From Nematostella vectensis (taxonomy: Eukaryota; Cnidaria; Anthozoa; Actiniaria; Edwardsiidae), in assembly GCF_932526225.1 (NCBI RefSeq), contig NC_064038.1, positions 1,054,001 through 1,118,000 on the forward strand: a DNA stretch of 64,000 nt, read 5' to 3'. Under the pieces are notes generated by a model. The model made no database searches and was not told where the DNA came from. It worked only from the letters and a program-made list of their open reading frames with translations. How positions within the stretch are numbered: position 1 is the stretch's first letter; the number at the start of each line of letters is the position of its first letter. This document shows, in pieces, positions 47,501 through 57,200 of the stretch. The position numbers and the translations under genes are program-made.

Positions 47501-49991
47501 ATATGAACACATAGTTTTAACGCTTTATAAAAAAATATACTATTATTAATTAAGGAAAAAATACAATTTTTATATGCGCGATGGTACAGTGTCAAGCCAA
47601 TTGTCCACACAGCGCGGGCTGCATCACTATAGCAACCTACCCCTGTGAGACACGCGCGCCCTGACGGACCCTGATATTTTTTACTCTACATCTTATCAGT
47701 GAGCTTTGTGTAGCGTAACCTGGACAGGGCTCCCACTGCTTGCATTGTTACCCCAACCCCCACTCCGCTAGTATTGATACCCCCACCCCCCACTCCGCTA
47801 GTATTGATACCCCCACCCTCCACTCCGCTAGTATTGTTACCCCACCCCCCACTCCGCTAGTATTGTTACCCCCACCCCCCACTCCGCTAGTATTGTTACC
47901 CCACCCCCACTCCGCTAGTATTGTTACCCCCACCCCCCACTCCGCTAGTATTGTTACCCCCACCCCCCACTCTGCTAGTATTGTTACCCAACCCCCCACT
48001 CCGCTAGTATTGTTACCCCCACCCCCCACTCCGCTAGTATTGTTACCCCACCCCCCACTCCGCTAGTATTGTTACCCAACCCCCCACTCCGCTAGTATTG
48101 TTACCCCCACCCCCCACTCCGCTAGTATTGTTACCCCACCCCCCACTCCGCTAGTATTGTTACCCCCACCCCCCACTCCGCTAGTATTGTTACCCCCACC
48201 CCCCACTCCGCTAGTATTGTTACCCAACCCCCCACTCCGCTAGTATTGTTACCCCACCCCCACTCCGCTAGTATTGTTACCCCCCACCCCCACTCCGCTA
48301 GTATTGTTACCCCCACCCCCCACTCCGCTAGTATTGTTACCCCCACCCCCCACTCCGCTAGTATTGTTACCCCCACCCCCCACTCCGCTAGTATTGTTAC
48401 CCCCACCCCCCACTCCGCTAGTATTGTTCCCCCCACCCCCACCCCCCACTCCGCTAGTATTGTTACCCCACCCCCCACTCCGCTAGTATTGTTACCCAAC
48501 CCCCCACTCCGCTAGTATTGTTACCCCCACCCCCCACTCCGCTAGTATTGTTACCCCACCCCCCACTCCGCTAGTATTGTTACCCCCACCCCCCACTCCG
48601 CTAGTATTGTTACCCCCAACCCCCACTCCGCTAGTATTGTTACCCCCACCCCCCACTCCGCTAGTATTGTTACCCCCCACCCCCCACTCCGCTAGTATTG
48701 TTACCCCCACCCCCCACTCCGCTAGTATTGTTACCCCCACCCCCACCCCCCACTCCGCTAGTATTGTTACCCCCACCCCCCACTCCGCTAGTATTGTTAC
48801 CCCCACCCCCCACTCCACCCCCCACAGCTGTCCATGGTTGCCGAACTGCCGGGTAATAGACTGTGCTAGCGTCCCGTCTTGGCCCGACTGGTGCCAATGT
48901 GTGTATGCTTGTGTGCTTCTAAAGTCCACATTTATGTATACATACTCGCAAGGATAGTTTGGCTATCCGACGGAGTTTTAGACTAGCAAAGGTCGCATGC
49001 GTGATCCGCACAATTGGCATCACGCTAGCCCGGTCGCAGCTCTAGATCCCACATGGATCTGAGCTGTGGTTTAAAGCACTTCGTTCGAGTCGAAGTCGCC
49101 CTGCAGTTTTTTTTTGCCGATGAAGTTTAACTGAGGCAAACCGGCTATGCTATGCTGACGAGTCCTAATAAGGACGAAACAGCTGTCCATGGTCCATTGG
49201 CACCCGACTGGTGCCAATGTGTGTATGCTAGTGTGCTTCTAAAGTCTACGTCTACGGTCAACGATTGGAGGCAAATCCAGCAATAACTAGCCAAATTTGG
49301 CACAAGAAACAAGTAGTGCGCGATCGGTGTATTATATATGTAAATGTAACGTAATGCGCTTATTAGTACAACGTGACTTTAGATGCAATCTTAGTAATAA
49401 TTTGTCCGTCTTTTTTGTGCGAAGCGAGATTTTGTTTTATTCATTGGTCACCCGCAAGCACATACAATGCGCATGCGCGTTGGCCTAGCCGTCGTTTCAT
49501 CATGTTCCCACTTAGCCCGGCGAAACAACATGAAAGTCATGAAAAATAATACTCCTACGTTTGTTAAGCTCTGGGATACTTTCGTATTACCAATGCAAAC
49601 CAAATAAAAATTGATTTATTTTCTTAGTAGGATTGGCTTTTCATATAAATATTTTGCGAAAGCTTTTGAACGCGATATCTTGAGGTGTGGCGGTCAAAAG
49701 TCATTTGCTCATGCCGTTTTACAATACGAACGTTTTTCAATTCGAATCACTATCAAAATAGCAATAAGCGTTTTGCCAAAAATACAACTAGTTTTCGTAG
49801 ATTTCCAATGCCAGTTTTGCATTTAAAATTCTGCAGAGAATTGTCGTGAGACCTGTTCGGGTTGTTTTTTCTCGCGATTATCAAGTAGGAAATAAGCCGC
49901 AAATATCATTCCTAAATTCAACACTTAATGCTTCCTGAAATCGCTTACCTGTTAGTTTTGTTCCCTTGCCTATAAGCGAAGAATTTTCCAT
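41512..49991 (-). CDS. Giant synaptotagmin-like protein (~1,500 aa) with internal repeats
   Basis: Exons in coding order: 49949-49991 (MENSSLIGKGTKLT), 43133-47145 (4,013 nt), 42709-42856, 41512-41813; phases agree, 1,501 aa. A membrane segment lies near residues 41-62 (LIFPALGALFMLLFGGLLL) with Cys residues after it. About 1,100 residues of Ser/Arg/Glu/Asp-rich, probably disordered sequence follow, with three repeat families: nine HGTACCERDI-type decapeptides, six RGASAF-type motifs and seven SIEPIASLGKNP-type dodecapeptides. C2A (MGKLDFCLFYDRMN onward) and C2B (ALYLGLKYSS onward, ending HWNEILCNPDDIVHKWHQIY) close the protein. Calcium-loop aspartates are mostly missing. The phase 0 and phase 1 introns around C2B match the paralogues. 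The splice from 49949 to 47145 is my prediction from a good donor and acceptor and phase fit; intron 1 contains a LINE tail, a satellite and the hammerhead element. Confidence 0.8.
42105..42335. repeat. 20-bp array, ~11 copies, last intron of the giant synaptotagmin-like gene
   Basis: Unit GTATGAAAGTGTATGAAATG with two longer variants containing AAGGGTGGATG. Confidence 0.9.
43650..43910 (-). repeat. 36-bp coding minisatellite (SIEPIASLGKNP), 7 copies
   Basis: Within the 4-kb exon of the giant synaptotagmin-like gene, just before C2A. Codons are kept; variants are L/R and K/G at positions 8-9 and H/P at position 12. Confidence 0.92.
45600..45875 (-). repeat. 30-bp coding minisatellite (HGTACCERDI), 9 copies
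   Basis: Nearly identical units in the same exon, giving paired cysteines every 10 residues on the predicted cytoplasmic side. Confidence 0.94.
47302..47442 (+). pseudogene. LINE ORF2 3' tail fragment
   Basis: A 46-codon open stretch reads ARAFACVGPELWNQLPSYI, then GLTSFKQAMKTHLF, and ends at TAA. The pattern G-A-R-A-F..P-x-L-W-N-x-L-P..F-K..L-K-T-H-L-F is the conserved C-terminus of many CR1/L2/RTE-type retrotransposons. Only the 3' end is present, as expected for a 5'-truncated insertion. It lies in intron 1 of the giant synaptotagmin-like gene, antisense to it. Confidence 0.7.
47750..48820. repeat. 29-30-bp C-rich satellite, ~36 copies
   Basis: Unit TCCGCTAGTATTGTTACC plus CCCACCCCCCAC. 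Length varies by one or two C; blocks of units are themselves repeated (for example near 48045 and 48480). It lies in intron 1 of the giant synaptotagmin-like gene. Confidence 0.95.
48825..49250 (+). mobile_element. Retrozyme-like dimeric repeat carrying the hammerhead
   Basis: The sequence following the ribozyme cleavage site (49188 onward) is repeated upstream from 48833, so two tandem copies share CAGCTGTC|CATGG and later GTGTGTATGC and GTGCTTCTAAAGT. The distance between equivalent cleavage points (after 48832 and after 49187) is 355 nt, in the size range of metazoan small retrozymes. Copy 1 is complete apart from its 5' ribozyme half. Copy 2 is truncated near 49250 and has an internal deletion. 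Near 49026-49037 there is an A-box-like TAGCCCGGTCGC and at 49084-49092 a B-box-like GTTCGAGTC in a T-arm-like hairpin, then a run of nine T (49107-49115), suggesting a polymerase III module. It inserts at the edge of a C-rich satellite in intron 1 of the giant synaptotagmin-like gene. Confidence 0.7.
49150..49192 (+). ncRNA. Type I hammerhead ribozyme
   Basis: All conserved parts are present in order. Stem I 5' strand CTATG (49150-49154); core CTGACGA (49155-49161, consensus CUGANGA); stem II GTCC/GGAC with a six-base loop (49162-49175); GAA then the A of stem III (49176-49179); a 3-bp stem III ACA/TGT with a two-base loop (49179-49186); cleavage-site C at 49187 within GTC; stem I 3' strand CATGG (49188-49192) pairing with CTATG including one G-U. 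Stem III is minimal, as in known animal tandem hammerhead repeats, where activity is usually higher in dimers. Self-cleavage would fall after 49187. Confidence 0.85.
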
Positions 49992-50189
49992 AATCCTAAT
50001 AATCATAATACCATAATCTCAAAGCTCGGCTTGAAGCACATCTCTTATTTTATGATCGAAAGATACTCAGCTTACCAGCGCGGGAAAATCCCGCACCTCA
50101 CGTGACCACTTGAGGGTAGTTGCGTCTTTTGTCCTGCTAGGTACGTGACGTTAGCGGAGCGTATTGAGCTCGTGCTGGTGTCGGAACGA

Positions 50190-50925
50190 GCTCGTAAAAG
50201 AGTATACCTACCTCGCGAAGATGTCGGTAACATCCCGCGAACGTGTGTAAATTTGTGTAGCTGTTGTATCGTATTGACCTCGTAAAAGAGTATACCTACC
50301 TCGCGAAGATGCCGATAACATCCCGTGAACGTGTGTAAATGTGTGTAGCTGTTGTATCGTATTGACCTCGTAAAAGAGTATACCTACCTCGCGAAGATGC
50401 CGATAACATCCCGCGAACGTGTGTAAATGTGTGTAGCTGTTGTATCGTATTGACCTCGTAAAAGAGTATACCTACCTCACGAAGATGTCGGTAACATCCC
50501 GCGAACGTGTGTAAATTTGTGTAGCTGTTGTATCGTATTGACCTCGTAAAAGAGTATACCTACCTCACGAAGATGTCGATAACATCCCGTGAACGTGTGT
50601 AGATTTGTGTAGCTGTTGTATCGTATTGACCTGGGAAAAAAGTATACCTACCTCGTGAAGATGTCGATAACATCCCGTGAATGTGTGTAAATTTGTGTAG
50701 CTGTTGTATCGTATTGACCTCGTAAAAGAGTATACCTACCTCGCGAAGATGCCGATAACATCCCGTGAACGTGTGTAAATGTGTGTAGCTGTTGTATCGT
50801 ATTGACCTCGTAAAAGAGTATACCTACCTCGCGAAGATGCCGATAACATCCCGTGAACGTGTGTAAATGTGTGTAGCTGTTGTATCGTATTGACCTCGTA
50901 AAAGAGTATACCTACCTCGCGAATA
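50190..50925. repeat. 88-bp array, ~8 copies, upstream of the giant synaptotagmin-like gene
   Basis: CCTCGCGAAGATG recurs at exact 88-bp spacing (50211, 50299, 50387 and so on). On minus each unit reads CTTCGCGAG then GTAGGTATA, a donor-like site. A further partial copy follows the foldback element at 51165-51215, where it reads GTAAGA. Confidence 0.92.
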
Positions 50926-50990
50926 GAATCAAAAAGCCCAAACTGTCGCGATCTCGTACCAGAACAATAAATACAATACACCAAAAACTG

Positions 50991-51164
50991 GAAATCGACT
51001 CTGCCAAATTTTCGTTTTAATAAGACTTCTTCAGGGCAGACTCAAGCCGAACAACATAAGGGGCTTCATAATGTCCTCACGGTAAATTGCTGAATGCAGA
51101 TTTGACCACTTAGTCTGCCCTGAAGAAGTCTTATTTAAGACGAAAATTTGGCAGAGTCGATTTC
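50991..51164. mobile_element. Foldback element with ~50-bp inverted arms
   Basis: Arms 50991-51042 and 51112-51164 are near-perfect inverted complements (both contain CTGCCAAATTTTCGT and AAGACTTCTTCAGGGCAGA in opposite orientation), with a 69-base spacer. A partial second copy of the arm occurs near 62780-62850, showing it is dispersed. It interrupts the last copy of the 88-bp array beside it (array-like sequence resumes at 51165). Confidence 0.65.
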
Positions 51165-54100
51165 TTACCTCGCGAAGATGTCGATAACATCCCGTGAACG
51201 TGTCGTAAAATTTGTAAAGCTGTCGGCGTTTTCTTTCGATAGGATGTGAGGACCGAAATGCAGACGTAATAAATGTAGGACATTTAGACCGCTGTTCGGA
51301 TCGATAAGATACACGCTGTGACCAATCTTTCAACATCAAGTATATCTGTGTATCTGAACAAAGATTCGGCAGAAAAAGAATTTTGCCCGATTTCATCTAA
51401 CAAACCGCAACTTGTCAAATTCATGAAATAGTACACGCTCTTTTTCACCGGAACTTTTTGCTTCATTGTGCTAGGTTTAAGAAATATACTGTAAATAACA
51501 CAAAATGTACCAGCTCGTAAATAAATCTTACTAAAAAATAAGTCCAATTTTAAAAGACGATGCATTTGTATAACATGACCAAACAAACTCTTTCGTTCCA
51601 AGGGAAAGGTTTACAAAACACAAATCTTTCTCTATCTCAAGGTTTCAAAGGCATCAAGATTGTCATAATATAGCTGAATCACCGTTTCATTGTTATTTAG
51701 ACTAGATAATCCCTGGTCCTCACATCAACAGATAAATCTCAAACAACGCGCTGTTAGAAACAACCCACCCGTATCCGACCGGTACAATAGTGACGTCACA
51801 TAGCTAACCGGTCCCCGAATGCAAAATAGCGCCAGAGAACAACAACGAGCGGGAAAACTACAAAAACGAGCCCGAACAGAAATGGATAAGCGGCTTTTAA
51901 AGGCTTCGTAGCTGAAGGAAGCCATGGGGCTACCGTTAAAGTTCCAAGGTAAAAGTCCGTATTTCATTTTAGTGTCTTGGCCTTGGATGGCTCTTTAGGA
52001 GATCCTCTGACTGCAATCGCGATATCAAGATGTGCTTTGTTTCTATAAAGACGTGTTCAATCCAGTGAAAATTTAATTGAGCGAGTCGAAATGAATTAGT
52101 TTTGTGCAATCCATAGTTGTGATCAATATCCCTTGTGTGATAGAGGGATCCTGCGTGATACTGCATGAGCAATATTTGAATTTTAGGCTCTGAATAATTC
52201 CATTGGACTATCCATATAATTTCAAAAATCAAATTCAATTAAGAAGTATACTTTTTTTATGAGACCATAAGATTTTCAAAAAGCGGAAAGTAATTGAAAT
52301 GTTTTTTTTTAAATATTTATTTGGAGACTAGGTTAACGGTTTTCTTTGTAATGGCACGAGAAATATGTGTCGTCGCTCACGCTTGTTTGTCTAAAGAGAG
52401 AAGATGTTTGATCTTTTGTCACAAATACCCCCCTCATCTACAGAACAAAACTTATTGTCTTTTTCTGTTTTCTATAACCGGCGGAGGGAATCGAGGAACT
52501 TGGAATAAGACGGAATCGAGGGAGCTTTGACTGTAAACTGTGTATACATTCTCCAGAATTAGTTCTTGTTTTCAAGTAAAACTTTGCCCTAATAACGTTT
52601 CCTGGCGGGCTATTGCCGCTGGCATAACTTGTGCAAGAGGGACCATTGTCCATGCATTTAGACCATTTTTTTACGCATTAAACAGTTAAAGCTGTTCGTG
52701 GCAACTAGCTCAAATAAAATAATTCTCACCTTTAATTCTCCCCTAACCCTATAACAATTCATATACAGCAGCGTTATACATTTGCATGCATGTGTTTGCC
52801 TAAGGTCAAACATGTTTTTATTTTATACATGTACCTTTGGGAGCGCCCGCAAAGTACGCTGGATCCTCGAGCATGTATTTTATAAGGAACAAACGTTTGT
52901 GATTATATTTAAACTGTCAAGCACAGCGATTCCACGGTTGAATTGTTGCTTGCTCAATGGGCTGCAGTAAAAGCAGGGGGAGTGGATTGTGTTACAGCTA
53001 ATACTATTATTAAATTATCCATCCTTGACTAGGCACAACCGAAGCCAAACATATAACGAATTGAATGTTTTTGGAAGCAACTGGTGCCCGTTTTAGCCGA
53101 GGTAGAGGTGCTAATTGTGCAATACCTCCAGCAAGTTCCCATCTCATAGTGTCCTAGTTACCCGAGTTTCATTGAAATTTTCCGCGCGAAGAAACAATGT
53201 TTCCAGTTTCTTCCAATTTCCCTTTCTCTAGGGAGGAACATAGTAGAAGGTTCTGGGTAGCTCGAGAGACGGAGTTGAAGAAGTGACAGAGAAAGAAAGA
53301 GGGGTAGAACAACCAAATCCATACAAGACAAGACACACACAAATGTAAAAAAAATGCATGCCGCCAAAACCAGACATAAATTGCAAACAACGAGGGCTAA
53401 AATTATGCAGAAGAATGGTCACGACTAGAACCTCCTTCCTCGATCCTAATTAACAATTTGGTTCTAACAGTCAAACAGTCTCTTCACTGTGCAAACAAGC
53501 GCCACGATGGTTTCTGGTGGTTTCTGATGCAAATTCGCACAACAAACAAATGTATAGTTCAGGCGCCAACCGCTACTGGTCCCCAAAAGTTGAAACACAA
53601 TTACATGGAATTTGGAGAGAGATATCAAGGTTCTATCGATATCAAGGTTCTATCGATATCAAGGTTCTATCGATATCAAGGTTGTATCGATATCAAGAGG
53701 CATTGCCACTTTATCCCTCTTTAGAGGACTGATACACAACTCGATGTGTAAATAGTTAGTCTGAAGTCTTGGTAATGAGAGAAAGAGAGCGAAATTGCCT
53801 TTCTCGGTCCTGTTTCGACTCGCTGATAGGGCAGAAGGGGAGTTAGAGTATTAAACAAAAGTCCGGTTCCTTTGCCGCCTTATTAAATTCTGGATCCGCT
53901 TCTGTCGTGTTGCGAACATCAGGCAGACAAAAGCATACATCAGTGTTCTCTTCAATTCATCAAATACACCTCTTTCAAATATGGTAGCACTCGAAGAATT
54001 TTAAGCATACAGATAAAAAACAGTTCAGGTTTGTGTAGCTGCATTCTTTATATACCTGTAAACATGCATTTTAGAGACCAGGATTCGGCCGTTTGCACTT

Positions 54101-54190
54101 TACCCATGAAGCACAGCGGCTTACGACATGGCGTATACTTTATTATGATACGCGCACGATTGAATAGTCTTTATTATGATGGTCTTTGAT
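51165..54190. other. Intergenic between the divergent synaptotagmin-like genes
   Basis: No recognised exon. A few short frames without domains, one 17-bp array and unique AT-rich DNA. Both promoters of the divergent pair should lie in or near this region. Confidence 0.5.
53627..53695. repeat. ~17-bp array (ATATCAAGGTTCTATCG), 4 copies
   Basis: Four head-to-tail copies directly visible. Confidence 0.88.
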
Positions 54191-54252
54191 TCGTGCTTCC
54201 CCCAGACTTTGACCCTCGCCGCAGCAAGCAGAATACCAGTTATGTAAGTCGT

Positions 54253-57200
54253 ATGATATGGCAGAATACCGGTGTCACGTGTGTACTCGGGCTCCTTGTC
54301 TTTCCCGTGCTGGTGGGCGTGGCCATAGGGTACCTGCTTGTCCTACTAGGGGTGACCACGTACCGCAAGGTCCAAGCAAGAGGCAAACAAGAGGCTATCG
54401 ACAGGGGGGAGTACCAGAAGATTAAGGTAAAGCAATAATTGAGGGCTGGGGTGGATCGGTGTGCAAGAAGGTTAAGGTATAGTGTATATATAATAGGGGT
54501 GGGGGGGAGGGGGAGGGGGGGGAGTACCAGAAGATTAAGGTAAAGCAATAATTGAGGGGGGTGGGGTGGATCGGTGTACAAGAAGGTTAAGGTATAGTGT
54601 ATATATAATAGGGGTGGGGGGGAGGGGGAGGGGGGAGTACCAGAAGATTAAGGTAAAGCAATAATTGAGGGGGCTGGGGTGGATCGGTGTGCAAGAAGGT
54701 TAAGGTATAGTGTATATATAATAGGGGTGGGGGGGAGGGGGGAGGGGGGGGAGTACCAGAAGATTAAGGTAAAGCAATAATTGAGGGGGCTGGGGTGGAT
54801 CGGTGTGCAAGAAGGTTAAGGTATAGTGTATATATAATAGGGGTGGGGGGGAGGGGGGAGGGGGGGAGTACCAGAAGATTAAGGTAAAGCAATAATTGAG
54901 GGGGCTGGGGTGGATCGGTGTGCAAGAAGGTTAAGGTATAGTGTATATATAATAGGGGTGGGGGGGAGGGGGGAGGGAGGGAGGGCCAGAAGATTAAGGT
55001 AAAGCAATAATTGAGGGCTGGGGTTGATCGGTGTACAAGAAGGTTAAGGTATAGTGTATATATAATAGGGGTGGGGGGAGGGGGGAGGGGGGGGAGTACC
55101 AGAAGATTAAGGTAAAGCAATAAGTGAGGGGCTGGGGTTGATCGGTGTACAAGAAGGTTAAGGTATAGTGTATATATAATAGGGGTGGGGGGAGGGGGGA
55201 GGGGGGGAGTACCAGAAGATTAAGGTTAAGCAATAATTGAGGGGGGTGGGGTGGATCGGTGTACAAGAAGGTTAAGGTATAGTGTATATATAATAGGGGT
55301 GGGGGGGAGGGGGGAGGGGGGGAGGGCCAGACAGGGAAGAGGGGAGGGGGAATTGGACCCTGAGAAGTGGAATTTTTTATCTTTTGAGATTCTGAGATTT
55401 TGAGATTCTGAGATTTGAGACTCTGAGATTTTGAGATTCTGAGATTCTGAGATTTTGAGATTCTGAGATTTTGAGATTCTAAGCAGAGCTTAAGGTTGTA
55501 ACGTTTATTATGATTCCCTTAGCGCTCCCCGCTCTATTGCCGCTTTCTCGGCTCGCGCTCCCAGCGTCTTCCGGCTACCTTGTTGTTCGCGAACTGCACA
55601 ACTAATACAACCCCCAATTTGGTCTCTAACGTAGCGCCCGAGCCGACTCTTTTTTCATAGAGGCTTATAACAGATCATTTCAGCCGTGTGTAGTTTTATT
55701 TTTGATTCCACCACGCCTACACAGACCACCTAGTTATTCTACAGCTTGTCTGTAGTCTTTCTAGTCATACCACCTAGTAACTCTACAGCTTTTCTGTAAT
55801 TTGTCTACTCACACCCCTTTATAGTTATTCTACAACTTGTCTGTAGTTTTTCTAGTCGCATAACATCTCTTTTCTTTTATTGTTTTCAGGTTGTCCTTGG
55901 CAACGAGGTGATTGACTCGTCGTTCCCGGATAAAGTCTCTATGAATGTCCAAGATGGCACCGTACGGGCCCCGCCAGAACACGTGCCTCATAAATACTAC
56001 TACCACCGACTTATCAATCAAACAGGCAATACCAATGGTTACGTCAAGACCCACGGAGACGAGGAAAGCGCGGGCTCAGAAGACGAAGACAACAAAGAAA
56101 AGCATGCGTACTTACGTGATTCCCGGGATGAGAGCGACTCTAGTTTGCATGCGTCAATGGAGGATAACGCTGACCGCACGGATGATGAGAAAGGGGCAAA
56201 AAGGGAAAAGCGGCAAAAAAGACGGCAAAGCAGTAATAACACTATGATCACAAATAGCCCTGAAAAAGTGAACATGGAAGAAGTTAAGGATGTTATTATT
56301 AATATCGATGAAAATGAAAAGCATACTTCAGGGCTAGGAAGATTGCGATTTGCGTTAAATTACAACGCCACGAAGACAGAGCTCCAGGTGACTATCATAA
56401 AAGCGAGTGATTTATTTGTTCACGATAACAAAGAGGGCATAAACCCGTACGTGAAAATAAGCCTTTTACCGCAAAAATTCTGCTGGCAAAAGACTCGGAT
56501 TGTCGAGGACTCACCGGACGCTGTGTTTAACGAATCTTTTGTTATCTCGGGATTCTCTAAAGAGCGTATTCGTGAGTATAAGTTGAGCTTCTGTGTTGTG
56601 AATTATCACGAGTATTTCAAGGAGAGGTACGCAGATGACGTCATTGGGGAGATTCACTTCCCGCTGTCAGAGCTTAAGGTCCCGGATGATAAGTCGACCG
56701 TATCACTGACGAGATGGACGGAATTGCGCCCTGTGGCAAGTAGCAAGGTGAGATGACGGTTGCTAGGGTGGGGATGAGGGTTGCCAGAGTGGAGATGATG
56801 GTGGTTGTGATGACGGTTGCTAGGGTGGAGATGATAGTGGCTGTGATGGTGATGAGGATGATGAGGATGATGGATGGACTTGCGCCCTGTGGCAAGTTCG
56901 CCATAACAGACATCTAAACGAACGAAGTAGAGGAGCGATAGATTATTTTGATCGCAATTTTCTTAGTGCTTTGCAGTCCAAATTAGTTAAAAGATTCACT
57001 AGTATTAAAAATGTAAAGCCTGTCCAAAAGGAGTTCATCAACAAGCGGCGAGATGTCTTCTATGTGCTGCCGACCGGCTACGGGGAATCGCTGATTTCCA
57101 GCTTATTCCCGGCGTTTGCTCCCGCCTCAACGATAGTGGATTCAAATTCCCAAGCAAGCGATTGTACTGGTCATTTGCCCCTTGAGTTCTTTGATAGACT

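Noticed and set aside
47740-48957. Several Pro- or Gly/Asn-rich frames
   Set aside because: Products of the C-rich 29-30-bp satellite on both strands.
49084-49092. Stand-alone tRNA gene from GTTCGAGTC
   Set aside because: No acceptor stem or proper anticodon arm could be assembled; kept only as a B-box-like part of the retrozyme.
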